A stretch of 64,000 nucleotides of DNA, taken from NCBI GenBank assembly GCA_024305745.1, contig JAHRBS010000013.1, positions 248,001-312,000 on the forward strand, read 5' to 3'. This document shows, one piece after another, positions 44,325 through 55,650 of this stretch (its first letter is position 1; each line of letters starts with the position of its first letter). Source of the stretch: Polyporus tsugae (taxonomy: Eukaryota; Basidiomycota; Agaricomycetes; Polyporales; Polyporaceae). Position numbers and translations under genes: made by a program. The notes below the pieces were generated by a model. The model was not told the origin of the DNA and did not search any database. It saw only the letters and a list, made by a program, of their open reading frames with translations.

Positions 44325-44763
44325 ATGTGTTGGTCAAGTGAATTCAGGCGTCTCTATATCGATTGTATCTCGGGACCGTATTTGTTGTAAGGAAAGCCAA
44401 GTTGACCATTCCGCTACTTAGATGCACTTTAGTCGAACAGATACGGAGGATGCGGACCGAATCGTACCCGGTGAAAGCCGGTCAAACATGTGTATCAGAC
44501 GCCCAACCCTCGAGTCTCCAGGCTCCAACTCCCCCGAGGTCTCTGTTGTCCTTGAACGTGTTGAACGTCGAGTCTCCATCGTCCGTCCGCAGCAACTGAG
44601 TATCATCATACACCTAACAGGTAGCATTTATCTGTCTGTGAGTTATGTTATGAATCCATACTATGTTTGCCTCTCTGATTCGCACAGGAAGACTCAGATA
44701 CAGGCCCACACTCTGTACCAACGCCTCTCACTGATTCGTTGTCTTACGAAAGAACCTTGCCCC
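44325..44763. other. Spacer between the two F-box genes
   Basis: No separate gene is supported. A frame is open from 44422 into F-box gene 2, but the preferred start by motif and position is ATG 44764. Confidence 0.35.
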
Positions 44764-46862
44764 ATGTACTCTGGAATCTCTTCGAAAACCTCCAGGAATA
44801 GGCATTTGTCGGTGACGGAGTCTGTCACCCAACTCGAGCAGTCCTTCGAGCACAGGTTGTCCGATTTATGGTACGTACAATCGTTATACTCCCTGTCCAT
44901 CCCTACCCAGGAACTTATCACTGCACTCAATCACAGTCAACTTGATGCAAGTATCCACACTTCAATCATCGAAGGATACATACTAAAACCATTGCAGGCA
45001 TGTTCCGCCGTCCCCCGACTTCTCGCTCTATTTCGGAAATTGAGCGACTACACCAACGCGGTGGCTCCGATCAATGGCCTACCTCCGGAACTCCATTGCA
45101 TGATTTTCAAGCAGGCAACTGTTCCACGCACCGGAGATTCCTCTCACGGCCGATCTATACTCACGCTGACCTATATTTGCCGACTGTGGCGCGACGCGGT
45201 CGTCGGAGCGGCTTCTCTCTGGTGTCATATTGACTTGAACGCCAAAGAGCCTCTGGCGGCGCTCTTTATCCAACGTTCTTCGGCACTCCCCATCACACTT
45301 CACCTCTCCGCGAGGTGTGAGGGCAAGCTGAAGCTCATGCGCGGCATTCTGGAACGGCATACGGCTCGCGTTCAAGCCATCCACATGGATGACGGCTGCA
45401 TTGAGCCCCGACAGGTGGGCTATTGGGGCAGTGCTAATAGCGCCCTAGGCTCCTTCTATTTTTACCCAAAGGCCCCGCTCCCAGTTGAATGCTTCTTCCT
45501 CAGAGGATGGCTGCATAGCCCAAATCGGACCCCTGGCCCTCTTCAACGGAAACACCTCCCCGTTGAAGGCCCTCAGCCTGGTCGTCAATTACGTCTGGGA
45601 CTCGGAGTGGATGCCGACAAAGCCACTTCCAAACCTGACTCATCTCTATCTTTCATCTCTGTCTCATGGCGAGCTCGGTCCAAGGTATTCTGCGGAATCG
45701 CTACTCCGGATGCTCTCCGGAGCGTCGGTGCTGCAATATCTCCATCTAACCTCTGTCGACCTGTTGATTGATCCTTCCAAAATCCGTAACCCTCTCCCTG
45801 TCGTCAGGCTAGATCACGTTCACACGATGTCGATCCATCAGAGCGACCTGGAGGCGGCATTCTTTCTCCTTGCCCACTTGGATTTACCAGATGATATCCT
45901 TCTATGCATCTATGGGGCAAGGTCAGCGTTACCCTCCACTCCGGCGTCGCCGTACCACCATGCTCTCCGAGTCCCCCACTCGGTCTGCTGGGCACCCTGA
46001 CGTTTATGGAGCTCTCCGTTTCCGCTCCCAATTTCCTGCTCGCCGGATACAACGCTCAGTCTTCATCGGGCTTCTTCATAGCAACATCGCGTCCCGGCAT
46101 ATCCGGGACACTTAGCGGGACATGGCTCGAAGACCTCCACACGATGATCCCGCTCCCCAATATGACCGGCCTGCATGTCAACATCGACGAGCCGAAGACG
46201 ATCCATCTCCATCACATCCTCCCCTCCATCCTCCCCCGTTTCACCCACCTGCAGGAGCTGTGTCTCCTCGTCACTCGTCAGCGTGTCTCACCAGGAACCT
46301 CGGGAAGACGATTAGTTGAGAGGTTCTTCCTCGCATTGGACCCCGGCGCCGACGCTCTCGACGTAGTGTGCCCGGCGCTGCGCGTCCTTGGGCTGGAAGC
46401 GGAGCTCGCTCACGAGGACCCCTAGAGTCCATGACAGCCGGTCGCATGCGTGCCGGCCACCGCCTCCCTCGCTTTGTGTACCACACTCACACTCGTAGTA
46501 GGCACGGCACCGACGCCACGTGCGAGCGGTTCTCGTCGTCGTTCATGCCGCTTGCTGTGTTTGTGGATTTGGTCGAGTACCGAACGGCAGGGGAAGCGAA
46601 GGTTTGCCCGTTCACGGCCCGAGACTGCTGGGACGAGCCCGAGGCGGAGAAGTATTGGCCGCTGCCTAGTAAATTGTGGTATGGCTTGGACTCGGACCTC
46701 GAAAACTCAGAGTCGGGATCTAGTACAGGGGATATCAACGGTGACAAGGAGCATGAGGTGAGTATATTCCTGTGTATGTGTTGCGTCGTACTGCCGAAGC
46801 TCACCTAAACTGCGACACAGGAAGTTGCTGACGGGGCCATAGATGTGGAGCTCATCAGCTAA
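44764..46862 (+). pseudogene. F-box-type protein 2, frameshifted tandem paralogue
   Basis: The start MYSGISSKTSRNRHLSVTES precedes a conserved 5' segment (VTQLEQSFEHRLSDL), then the F-box-like motif INGLPPELHCMIFKQA and YICRLWRDAVVGAASLWCHI, parallel to gene 1. The frame is then broken three times relative to gene 1: near 45520 (before IGPLALFNGNTSPLKAL), near 45915 (after IYGA), and near 46423, where a stop after ELAHEDP coincides with a deletion of about 35 nt. The last intron (46758-46820) and final exon, ending TAA 46860-46862, are conserved with gene 1. It is best read as a decayed duplicate, though a shortened product is conceivable. Confidence 0.7.
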
Positions 46863-47338
46863 GGATTTGTGTGGCACTCGTGTACGATTGGAAACCCATG
46901 ATACTTGTGTAGTAGCCCCTTGCAAGAAAGCGACTCGGAAGTACTGAATCATTGAATGTTCGTGACGAATGTACTTAGTGACATTCGCTCGCATGCGCCG
47001 GGGGAGCTACCCCAGCGCTCGCAGACCCCGACTGTTTGAGCTGTGGGCCAAGTGTTCCCATTCGAGTATGAGCACGTACGTAGTGGCGTTGTAACAGTGT
47101 GGTTAAGCTGTGGTTGGTGCAGAGCAGTGGATTCGGAATTACTCGGACTGCGCAGCGGCAACTGAAGAACCCAGGCCGGGCTGTAGCGCCTGCTTACCCC
47201 GCACGAACATTGAGAAGCGCCGTCCCTGGAGACCAACTCATACCGACCCACAATGCCTTCCAACTCTCCACTATACCTGCGACTCCACCCTCGTTTCCTC
47301 CTATTGTGTACCCGTGCTGTATCTACGTCTGGGCTGGG
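46863..47338. other. Intergenic region upstream of the dehydrogenase gene
   Basis: No gene, RNA or repeat is recognised. It is the probable promoter of the gene at 47339. Confidence 0.35.
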
Positions 47339-48585
47339 ATGGCATCCTTGCAAGTAAACAGTCTCTTCGATGTCAAGGGCAAGGTCGTGTTGATCACAGG
47401 CGGGAGCCGCGGCATTGGCAAGATGGTACGTTCCAGGTCGTAATCGTGTGCCAATGCCTCCGGGGTTCGAGGTCAACGTTTTGACCTCTATCCACGACCC
47501 TTGCTAGATTGCGACCGGGTTCATCAAGAACGGCGCGAAGGTCCGTGTGTTCCATGACATCCAATGGAGTGACACCGATCCGTCGAATACGCCTTATAAT
47601 AGGTGTACATCTCCTCGCGGTCCGCGAAAGACTGCGCCGCGACGGAGAATGAGCTGAACGAGCTTGGGCCTGGGCAATGCATCGCCATCCCCGCGGACAT
47701 GCAGAAGCTCGAGCAGGTCGACCACCTCGTCGCCGAGCTCAGCAAGCGGGAGAACGCGCTTCACGTTCTTGTGAACAATGCTGGGGCCTCATGGGGTGAC
47801 ACTCTGGACGACTATCCGGTACGTTGCGTCGCGCCTTATTCTTGCGTTCGCGTAGTTCGCGAAGCTCACCCGCCCGGCCATCCTCCGCGCCCGCTAGGAC
47901 TCCGCATGGACGAAGCTCCTCACGCTCAACCTCCAACGCGTCTTCAACCTCACCCAGAAGTGCCTGCCCCTCCTCCGCGCGGCCGCAGAGCAAGGCGGAA
48001 AAGAAGACGGCACCTGGCGTGATCCCGCGCGTATCATCAACGTACGTCCTCTCGCCTTACACGTCCTCCCCCGGCACCTACTCCACCTCTCTCTGCCCCT
48101 CCAATACCTCCAAGATCCGGGCGTATGTACGAGAACCACGCTAACCACGACTATATGCGTTCCAGCTGGGGTCAGTCGAGGGCCTCGTCGTGCCCTCGCA
48201 CGAGACGTACGCCTACTCCGTAAGCAAAGCCGGTCTGCACCACCTCAGCCGCAACTTCGCCGGGCGGCTCGGGTTCGAAGGCATCACCAGCAACACGCTC
48301 GCCTGCGGTCCTTTCCAGAGCAAAAGTACCCTACCTCCCGTCCGTTCGTATCGCCCGTTTCTCGTCGTTAACGGTGCTTATCCTGTAGTGATGGCGCAAA
48401 CGCTGCGCGAGCAGGGAGAGATTATCAAGGCGAGGATACCCCTGGGCCGAATTGGCACCCCGGAGGACGTCGCGGGCGCATGCATATTCCTCGCGAGCAG
48501 GGCGGGGGCGTATATCAACGGGGCGACGATCGCTGTGGATGGCGGGAGCGTGGTCAAGATGGATATCATGGCGCCGAAGCTCTAG
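47339..48585 (+). CDS. Short-chain dehydrogenase/reductase (SDR)
   Basis: Six exons (47339-47425, 47508-47540, 47603-47818, 47898-48041, 48166-48325, 48389-48585; 837 nt) give 278 residues, the usual length of classical SDRs. The cofactor motif TGGSRGIG lies near residue 22, NNAG near 95, and the catalytic Ser (LGSVEG) and Tyr/Lys (YAYSVSKAG) follow in order. The C-terminus has the PLGRIGTPEDVAGACIFLAS motif and the closing VDGG. It resembles fungal 3-oxoacyl-reductase-like SDRs (rhamnolipid-reductase type) that use NADP(H); the substrate is not readable. No targeting signal is seen, so it is probably cytosolic. Its neighbours do not suggest a pathway. Confidence 0.9.
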
Positions 48586-48732
48586 CTCCGAGCGATTCAG
48601 ACGTCCGTCTCGAGCCGGGGAGATCTTGATTAGGTACTTGTACACATGTAGACACCACCAATGGATACCATGCTGCTTTCATCACATAGCTCGCCATGCA
48701 GCACAAAACATGCAGTACCAGCATAGTCCCTT

Positions 48733-48735
48733 TTA
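48733..48735. repeat. Target-site duplication TTA of the MITE, left
   Basis: TTA precedes the left terminus and is repeated at 49151-49153 after the right terminus. Confidence 0.7.
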
Positions 48736-49150
48736 GGGCCCGTTCGGCGCGGGTCTATTACGCGTAATAGACTCCATTAGATTACGATAAGATCAACCCG
48801 ACGCCGACTTAACAGACCTTGTGTTCGGCGCCGCTTCCATTAACGTCTCCATTAAGCCACTGGCAATCGACCCCGCCCATCTGTTGCCAGTCAACTTGGA
48901 GCTCTATATCATCCCTTCCCCAACGAGATTTTCTGCGAAAATTTATATAATGGTCTCCACAGACATATCAAATAATAGTTCTAGTTTTCTGGCCCTACGG
49001 ATAAGTTTTGGTGGTGGAGAGAGACCAGCAGAGGGAGGTGGATTCACGACAGATGGTGAACGAGCGCCCGGAGCAAAACGACTTCCCACGGGTTAGATTA
49101 CAAGGCGCCTAATTTTAGTTAATGGAGAGTTAATCTAATGGGGTGGGCCC
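48736..49150. mobile_element. Harbinger/PIF-type MITE, 415 bp
   Basis: The left end is GGGCCCGTTCGGCGC and the right end, read inwards, is GGGCCCACCCC. A second shared block, CCATTAGATTA, follows inside both ends (48773-48783 and inverted near 49128-49138). The TTA target duplication and GGGCCCGTTCGG-like terminus are typical of PIF/Harbinger elements. The element is AT-richer than its surroundings and has no credible coding sequence. Confidence 0.75.
48753..48772. repeat. Perfect 20-bp palindrome inside the MITE
   Basis: GTCTATTACGCGTAATAGAC is fully self-complementary. It lies 17 bp inside the left end of the MITE and could be a transposase-binding or folding site (inference). Confidence 0.85.
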
Positions 49151-49201
49151 TTAGCATGCAGGAAAGTCAGAGGAAAACAAGGGACTGCTCAACTCATCAT
49201 C

Positions 49202-49265
49202 GACACCAGCAGGACTCGAATCGACATATTCGAATCCGTCGCCGTAACCACTTGGCTATGGTGTC
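49202..49265 (-). pseudogene. Truncated tRNA pseudogene
   Basis: Read on the minus strand it has a perfect 7-bp acceptor stem (GACACCA / TGGTGTC), an A box (TAGCCAAGTGG) with GCC/GGC D-stem pairing, a B box (GATTCGAGTCC), and ATTCGAA where the anticodon loop should be. The spacing between the anticodon arm and the T loop is about 8 nt too short, so the 5' half of the T stem is missing, and the anticodon stem is mispaired on its 3' side. Total length is 64 nt. The anticodon reads TCG (Arg) or CGA (Ser), depending on loop placement. It is non-functional as it stands. Confidence 0.6.
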
Positions 49266-49884
49266 TCTACTCAGCGCTAACACAAACCCATCCAGGAGGT
49301 CTGGATAGAGACGACCTATCCTGGCATTATACATTCCAACGAGACGCAGCACAGATGATGCCGAACCGAACATACAATACTACTCCATGCTGAATGATAT
49401 GGGTGATCAAGGTAATACAATACAAGGGACGGTGTCACTTCGCTCCGCCTCCCCTGGTGGATGACCAATGGAAGAAGTTGGTGGATCGAGCGTGGCAGGT
49501 TGGCTTAGGAGAGTCATGGAGGGAGTGGCATCCATATGTCGACTATTCATATGCCTCTGCTCGTGCATGTTCTACTGCGGGCAGTTTTGTGGGGCGCTAT
49601 GGCACGCGCAGATGAGCAGAGAGGCTTGATGCAGCGCTTGATGCGATATGCAAGAGCACGCCGTTCTGCGCGTGATGCAGCGTCAGCTAGAACAGCTAGC
49701 CGGATCCATGTTGGATCGTGCTCACCTGGCACGGGAGGAGGAAGAGATGCAGGGATAGGGGCGCGACGCTGATTGATTCACCCAGCTGCTCGGTCGATGG
49801 CCTCTGCTGGGCTACGCAAGCACCGATCGAGGAGCAAGTGTCAGCGGGTGGTGGCGCGGTCGTCCACCGAGAGGAAGGCGTAGC
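49266..49884. other. Intergenic region with a small protein-like remnant
   Basis: Around 49600-49760 two overlapping frames read RGLMQRLMRYARARRSAR and then QRQLEQLAGSMLDRAHLARE. This looks like a frameshifted remnant of a helical, charged protein. No family is assigned. Confidence 0.35.
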
Positions 49885-51978
49885 TCACTGCTCCCTATCC
49901 TTGGAATCCGCAGTGAAGCCGAGAACCTCTGTCGTCACTACCGTAACCTGCTCAGCGACCGTGAACGCTGCCTCCCACCCCTTCCCTTGTCCCTTCTTCT
50001 TCTCCTCTTCTTCTTCCTCTTCTTTGCTTTCTTTCTTAACCTCGCCGTCTGCGAGATTCCACCGTGCTGCATGCGACTCGAGGGATCCCCACTGAACCCA
50101 CCAGTTGTCGGCCTCGTCCTCGGGGTCAATCGCATAAATGTTCTCGACAGCCGCGATCAGCTGTTCACTCGACTGCGGCTGGATCCTCCGTTTGCCTTCG
50201 AGACTCTTGAGGCCCTTCTCCACTTGTCTGTCCATTTCGCGGTCGTGCGCGGCCGCCACCGAGGGGGGTATCGAGACGGCGAAGATGTTGCCCGACGCTC
50301 TCCTCATCACGTCCTCGACACGCTCCTTCCGGACCTCCTGGACAGCCGAGAGGAAGCTGTCGATCTGGTCCCTCCGGGTGAGGTGGGAGAACACGCGACC
50401 GAGTGCAGCGGCATCGCCTGTGGCCATTCCGGGCGCGTAGATGGTTCCTATCTGGGGATCGATGCGCAGCGATGTGTGAGACAGGGACGACAGCCAGGCG
50501 AATAGGATGGCTCACGACGAGAGGATGTGCGCCTTCACCGATGACGAGTAGCCTGCCATCGGGATGCACCCACTCCGGGCAGTGATTCCGCCTCGGCATC
50601 TGGACGCAACTGATACTCGACGCACCGGCTGCGAGTTCTGTCAACCTAGGGATGAATGCGCGCAGAAGCGATGTAACCGTTAGGAGGTCCCCTAAATATG
50701 CGGAAAGAATAGCGGAAAGAACATACCGTGGGTCTGCATTTCTGACCACTGCTAGCAACTCCTCCTTGGCCGCCTTCCAAACCATCTCCGTTCCAACATC
50801 TTCGTACCGAGGTCCGTACACGAACAGGACAAACTTGGAGTCCCATGTTCTTGGCGCTTTCTAGAGATGGAGCTCGTAACGTTGTTCATCATATTCTACG
50901 AGTTGAGGACTTACTATCGGGTACCCGATGGCACTGTACTCGGCACCAAGCCATGTGAACACCTTTCCCTGATGTTCAGCAACCGTCAGGTTAACCTACG
51001 ATGAAAACTGTCTAGCACACACAGTTTTCCGAAGTTGGGCCCTGAGGCCCTCATCCCGGATGTCATCGAGCCCTGCGTCGGGAATCATGACGCTACGAAC
51101 GACGCGGAAGTTAGCTACATATCGAGAAGGGGGCGCGCTCACGTACTTAAAAAACTGCATCCCCGTCGGCTCGGCGACGTCGCCCTGCCCGAACGCCTTG
51201 AGGACCGACGTTCGAGTCACCCAATCCTTCCACGATGAACCGTCGCAACCGACGATGACATCCCCGTACACAACCTCTCCGTTCTCCAGTGTTATCCAGG
51301 GCCGATCCGGGTGAGGATGCACGCTCTCAACTTTCATTGGCGGGTGGACCTTTGCGCCGTGCTCAACGGCAGCCTCAGCGAGGATCCTCCGTAGCTCGAA
51401 GAACTAGTGAGATGCGAGTTTAGCGAGAGGGGGCCCCAAGACGGTCGCGGTCGCGGTCGCCCGCACACTTACGTGCATACAGAGGAAGTCGCCGCCCGTC
51501 TCGCCAATCACGTCGTCTTCCCAGTCATGTCCGCCGTAAACTCGGCCGGTATCGTCTGCATGCGCGCAGTTACGCTTAGTGAGCCAAGACAGCGAACGCA
51601 ATGTTTCGGCTCACAAGCTGCGAACAGGTTGCCAGTGGCCGTGATGGAAGCATCCCTCAGCCGCCGTTCCAAGCCCCAACGGTAGTAGATCTTGGTCGAG
51701 TTTGGAGGCAAACGGCACCCGGCTTGAAACGGGTTCTGGGGGCAACGCGGGTAAGAGAGGGGGCTGGGCAAGAGAACGGTGATCACGGACCTGCACGAAC
51801 GGATCGTCGAAGTCAAAGACGGTCACGTTGTGGCCGGCACGACGGAGAGAAATGGCAGAGGAGAGACCGCATATTGAGCCACCGACGATGAGGAAGTCGA
51901 TGGGGAGTAAGTCGGGAGATTGCTAATGTTGCTCGTAAGTATGGTCGACATCGGAATGGAAGAAGGCAGCGTACCATG
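49885..51978 (-). CDS. FAD-dependent monooxygenase (salicylate hydroxylase-like group)
   Basis: Eight exons (51978-51976, 51922-51791, 51735-51615, 51555-51473, 51403-51023, 50968-50915, 50860-50516, 50451-49885; 1686 nt) give 561 residues with no internal stop. The FAD-binding Rossmann motif DFLIVGGSICGLSSAISLRR is at residue 8, the VIVGCDGSS motif in the middle, and GEGAHPL in the position of the G-D-x-x-H-P flavin motif. The first exon holds only the ATG, which is the least certain part. The C-terminal extension is long, with WWVQWGSLESHAARWNLADG followed by a run of Glu then Lys. These enzymes hydroxylate aromatic or related compounds with NAD(P)H and O2; the substrate is unknown. It may be cytosolic, as no signal peptide is seen. 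Confidence 0.85.
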
Positions 51979-53957
51979 ATGATTCGTTGGTGTCGTAAGT
52001 GAGCGTACGGCGAGGATGCAGAGGGTACAGGACGATGTTCTGGACGAGTGGGGGATGGAGGAAGGAGGGAGTCGGGGGTTGGGGTAAGAATTCATGAGCA
52101 TTGAGGGGTAGTCGGCAGAAACAGGTGATCGCACTCAGATCGTTTGGTGCGCAATCTGAGCAGATGAGTGACGTCTGTCTGAGATCGATCGGCATGTTGT
52201 TGAGACCTGTCAATCCCTGCTCCTCCTTCAGAACGCCCGTTTCTTGTGCCACCCGAGTAAGTAGCGTAACTGGCAAGTTCCCCAACACGGGTAGTACCTG
52301 CATATCCGTGACCAAATCAGTCCCTCTACTTCATACCCTTCCGTTTTCAGCTTGAACATCGGCAGCACACCCGGGTGTCCTCTGGCAGCGACACTACCAC
52401 TGGACGGAAATGGGAACTCCAAGTTAGTAGTCTCGGTGCTGATCTCGAGGCTCATTGAGATCTGGCTGGCACGGTCTGGCTGCTATGCCCGCCGAACGTG
52501 TGCGGCATCTGCGGAGCTCTCCCGTTCGCCCGCAAGGCGGCGGTGGTCTTTGAAAGACGACCCCGGAGGACACCTGGGTCCCTGAGATCATCGTGTTCGT
52601 ATTCGTCCTTGATTGCGACCCTGGGGGAGGGGGGACGACATCAGTTTCGGGTCGAGCACTGGAGGCAGGCCTAGCGGGAGAGCTCGACGGTTTTGCGTCG
52701 TTGAAGGGACGAGAGTAGCCACAACCCGGAATGTCGATCTCCCCCTCGTCCTCGTCCTCCTCAGCTTCCTCCTTGTGAGTGTTCAGCCTCGATGTTTCGG
52801 GTGGGGCCGTGGGCCAGGCTGGGGTGGCGCGACCTCCTCGGAGTCTGCGGCGTTGGCGTTGGGCACACCGGCCGAGATTTCGTCTTTGAGCACATCAACG
52901 TCGACGTCCACTAGCTCGAAGCCCAGGTCTTGAACCTCGGGTGAAGGTCTCGTAGAGCGGACTGGGACGTAGTCCGGGGTTCGGCGTTAGCGAGGAGGTC
53001 AAGGGAATTCCTGCTCAATTGGCAACGGGCGTGATGAGGGCCTGAGTCAGAGATTACGGCGGGCGAATGAGGAGCAGCGAGCCCGGAGAATGGCATGGCG
53101 GTATGTCAGAGGCTCAAATAGCGTCTGTGCAGCTCAGAGAGGCCACCAACGGGGGACGTATGTTGACTAGCAGTAGGCATTACTTAGGTTCCATGGAGGC
53201 GTTGACGAAGAAAAGCTTTGCACCGGCATCCTTCGGGAGAACCTGACTCGGAGGGGGTTGCACAAAACAATTGTGCACGTCTGGAAACGACGGCGTCCCG
53301 CGCAACCAGATGCCAGGTGGCGATAGTGACAAGGGGCAAGGGTGCGGGGCGACGACGTGTTGCCATGACAAGTTCACCTGTTCCATTTTGAACGTCGGTA
53401 AGTAGCATTGTACCAGGCAGTTTTGGATATGCATACATACCTTGCATGTAGACGAGGATTGATATGGGAAACCTCGTTGCTTTGCCGCCGAGTGCATGGA
53501 CCTCGCAGATGCGAAACTTCTTTTCTTTTTGTTGGATATCGCTATGGTGCTTGCATTGAGGATAGGCGGAAGTCTCATTGTGTATGGTTCAGCAGAGTTG
53601 CAACGAGGCAGGTCATGGTTGGGCGACGAGCAAGACGAAATTGACGCCTACACCACAGCGCTGATCATATTCGGCGTCGATTCAGACTCGGCGAGCAATT
53701 CCTAGTCGCCGTTCGTTCAGACCTCGACAATTCAAACGATGGTAGGATCCCGGTCTCCAAATAACAAGTACGGTCTTCGAACAGTGTGGGAGCGTTGGCG
53801 GTGGCCAGGTCAGCAACGGAACGGCTCCCCGGTTCCTACACATTCCTCCGCACTTCCCCAACATATCACGAGTGCAGAATTATGCCATCGCTCTTGAGCT
53901 TGATGAATCGCGGTCGAAGCTTGGTGTACCATACGCCGCGTCCTTTCGATGGAAGCA
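51979..53957. other. Region without a defined gene; possible minus-strand exons
   Basis: A minus-strand stretch ending at TGA 52785-52783 reads EVQDLGFELVDVDVDVLKDE onward and looks coding. Possible upstream exons lie between 53180 and 53700 (KDAGAKLFFVNASMEPK), but I could not join them. Near 53620-53680 the sequence (GACGAAATTGACGCC...CGCTGATCAT) resembles 61326-61360, so part of this region belongs to the duplicated units further right. Confidence 0.35.
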
Positions 53958-55150
53958 TTAGCAAAGATAAACGATCTGCCAGCAAAGCGGCACGCGAACC
54001 TCAGGCTTGATAGACTTCTCCGCAGAGATGTCTAGCACGAAGGTCGGGACGCTGTAACCCGTCTATGAGACGATGGGACATCGACCATTCAGGATACACA
54101 CAACAAAGGAATTGCGAAGAGGCACTGACGAGGCTCTCAAACCGCCGCCCACCCGTGTTCCGGAAGACCACCGTCCCGTTTCCTGTGGTCGACGTATTGA
54201 TGTGATTGGGGACTTGCGGGCCTAATTCCACTACGTCGTTGTCGCCCTCTCCTCTCATGGACTTTTGCGCGTTAAGCCTGTGCGAATATGCCAGTCACCT
54301 ACGGAGTATTGAGGAAACCATGGCCGGAGAACGACGTACGTTGCGAGAAACGTATTAGAGTACACTGTCCCCAATAGTCAGTAAAATACCGTGGAGGACG
54401 AGAAACATCCACGTACGTTTTCCCTCCAGGAGTGCAAATACGAGGAAGATAAAGCGTCCCGGAAGGGCGACAAACTACGTAGTGGGACTGAGTTACCATA
54501 GGACCTCTTGAACGGACGAAGAAACGTACAGCGATCAGATGGCCGGCCTGACAAAGACTGGGGGCAAAAGATCAGCGACGGCTGCTAGGTAGGACGTTCG
54601 ACGCATAGTTTGAAGCTCACGTAGTAAGGACCCCCCGGTTTACGGCGTATATGATCAGCCGGTCAATCATCGAATTGGTTCTATGCCATATAGAATTGAA
54701 TTAGAGCGTCATGCTCCTCGAAGCTTGGCCAAGACGGTCATACCTCTTGAACCCGGTCCTCTTCGTGTGGAGGTAGTAGGACAGCGCCACGACGATTGCA
54801 ACATCACATATCACGCTCAGGCCGTCCACGACGCCTGCGAGGATCCGGCTCTCCGTTGAACCAAGACCAAAGATGTACCTGTCCGTGTAGCTAAAGCAAT
54901 GTCGTTCGGTGAGTTTCGCATTCGAAGCGGAAGGCCTATGCGATGCACATACATATGCACGGACATAGCTAGCGCAAAATGGGACTGTCAGTCGCCTTGC
55001 GATTTGGTCCGAGGTGATGACACACCGATCCCGGGAGCTGCAGAAGCGCGAATGGAGTCAGCGATATCACGCATCGAGTCCTTCGTTCCTGTCCATCCAC
55101 ACACCGAAAGAGCCCAGAGCGAGAATAACCTAAATGGTGAGAGGGCAGAG
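53958..55150 (-). pseudogene. 5'-truncated DUF6534-type membrane-protein gene (copy A)
   Basis: It keeps only the C-terminal half of the family. Reading right to left there are an exon with ILALGSFG (near 55120), YTDRYIFGLGSTE, VDGLSVICDVAIVVALSYYL with TKRTGFKR (near 54750), and NSMIDRLIIYAVNRGVLTT. Then come ALPGRFIFLVFALLEGK, YSNTFLATLNAQK and a polar tail, ending near 53958. Introns align with copies B and C. The N-terminal membrane segments and start codon are absent; upstream DNA is unrelated (a coproporphyrinogen oxidase fragment). By family these are multi-pass membrane proteins of unknown function, abundant in Agaricomycetes. It is probably non-functional. Confidence 0.65.
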
Positions 55151-55344
55151 CATGACATGGGGGTGGCAAGCAGGCAAGCAGTGGAACTAAATGGGGCGAG
55201 ATAGGTGTGCGGATTTCCATCCGGAGATGGCTATACTCAATACTGACTATGCGTACATATACTGCACGGAAAGAGAGGGACGATTCTCACAAATGGTGCA
55301 CTTCTCCAAGCATACGTTCGAAAAGGTTTTCAGTACTCACCACC

Positions 55345-55640
55345 TGCCCAATTATCCTCTTCTTCCGTGCGCCTGCTCAGGGATCTCGAAGGAGCGGTAG
55401 TTGGCGTGCACAGTCGGAGCGTGGGGGTTGCGGGGATGGATGACGAACGAGATGCCCGCAGCGAAGAACGGAACGGCAGATTGGATGTCGAGGATGGCGG
55501 AACGGTCGGCACGTCTCTGCTTGATCGTGGATGAGGAAGCATACCAAGGACAATGGAGATGTGCACCCCAGCCTTCTCTGGCACCGTCTCCTGCGATGCA
55601 ACTCCCACTGCAGGTGCGGGTGCTGGGGCTGGTATCCTCC
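55345..55640 (-). pseudogene. Coproporphyrinogen III oxidase fragment
   Basis: Minus-strand frames read [13 protein letters not shown] and then, after a frame change, [20 protein letters not shown] and [20 protein letters not shown]. These match the conserved centre of oxygen-dependent coproporphyrinogen oxidases (FEKAGV and the [15 protein letters not shown] signature), an enzyme of haem synthesis. Only about 100 residues are present, in two frames, without the N-terminal or C-terminal parts. It is a relic captured in the duplicated array, not a working gene. Confidence 0.65.
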
Positions 55641-55650
55641 GGTAGGGCAA

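Noticed and set aside
35195..51978. A secondary-metabolite cluster (MCT transporter, SDR, FAD monooxygenase)
   Set aside because: The genes are spread over 17 kb, interleaved with F-box and RING genes, without a core synthase or terpene cyclase.
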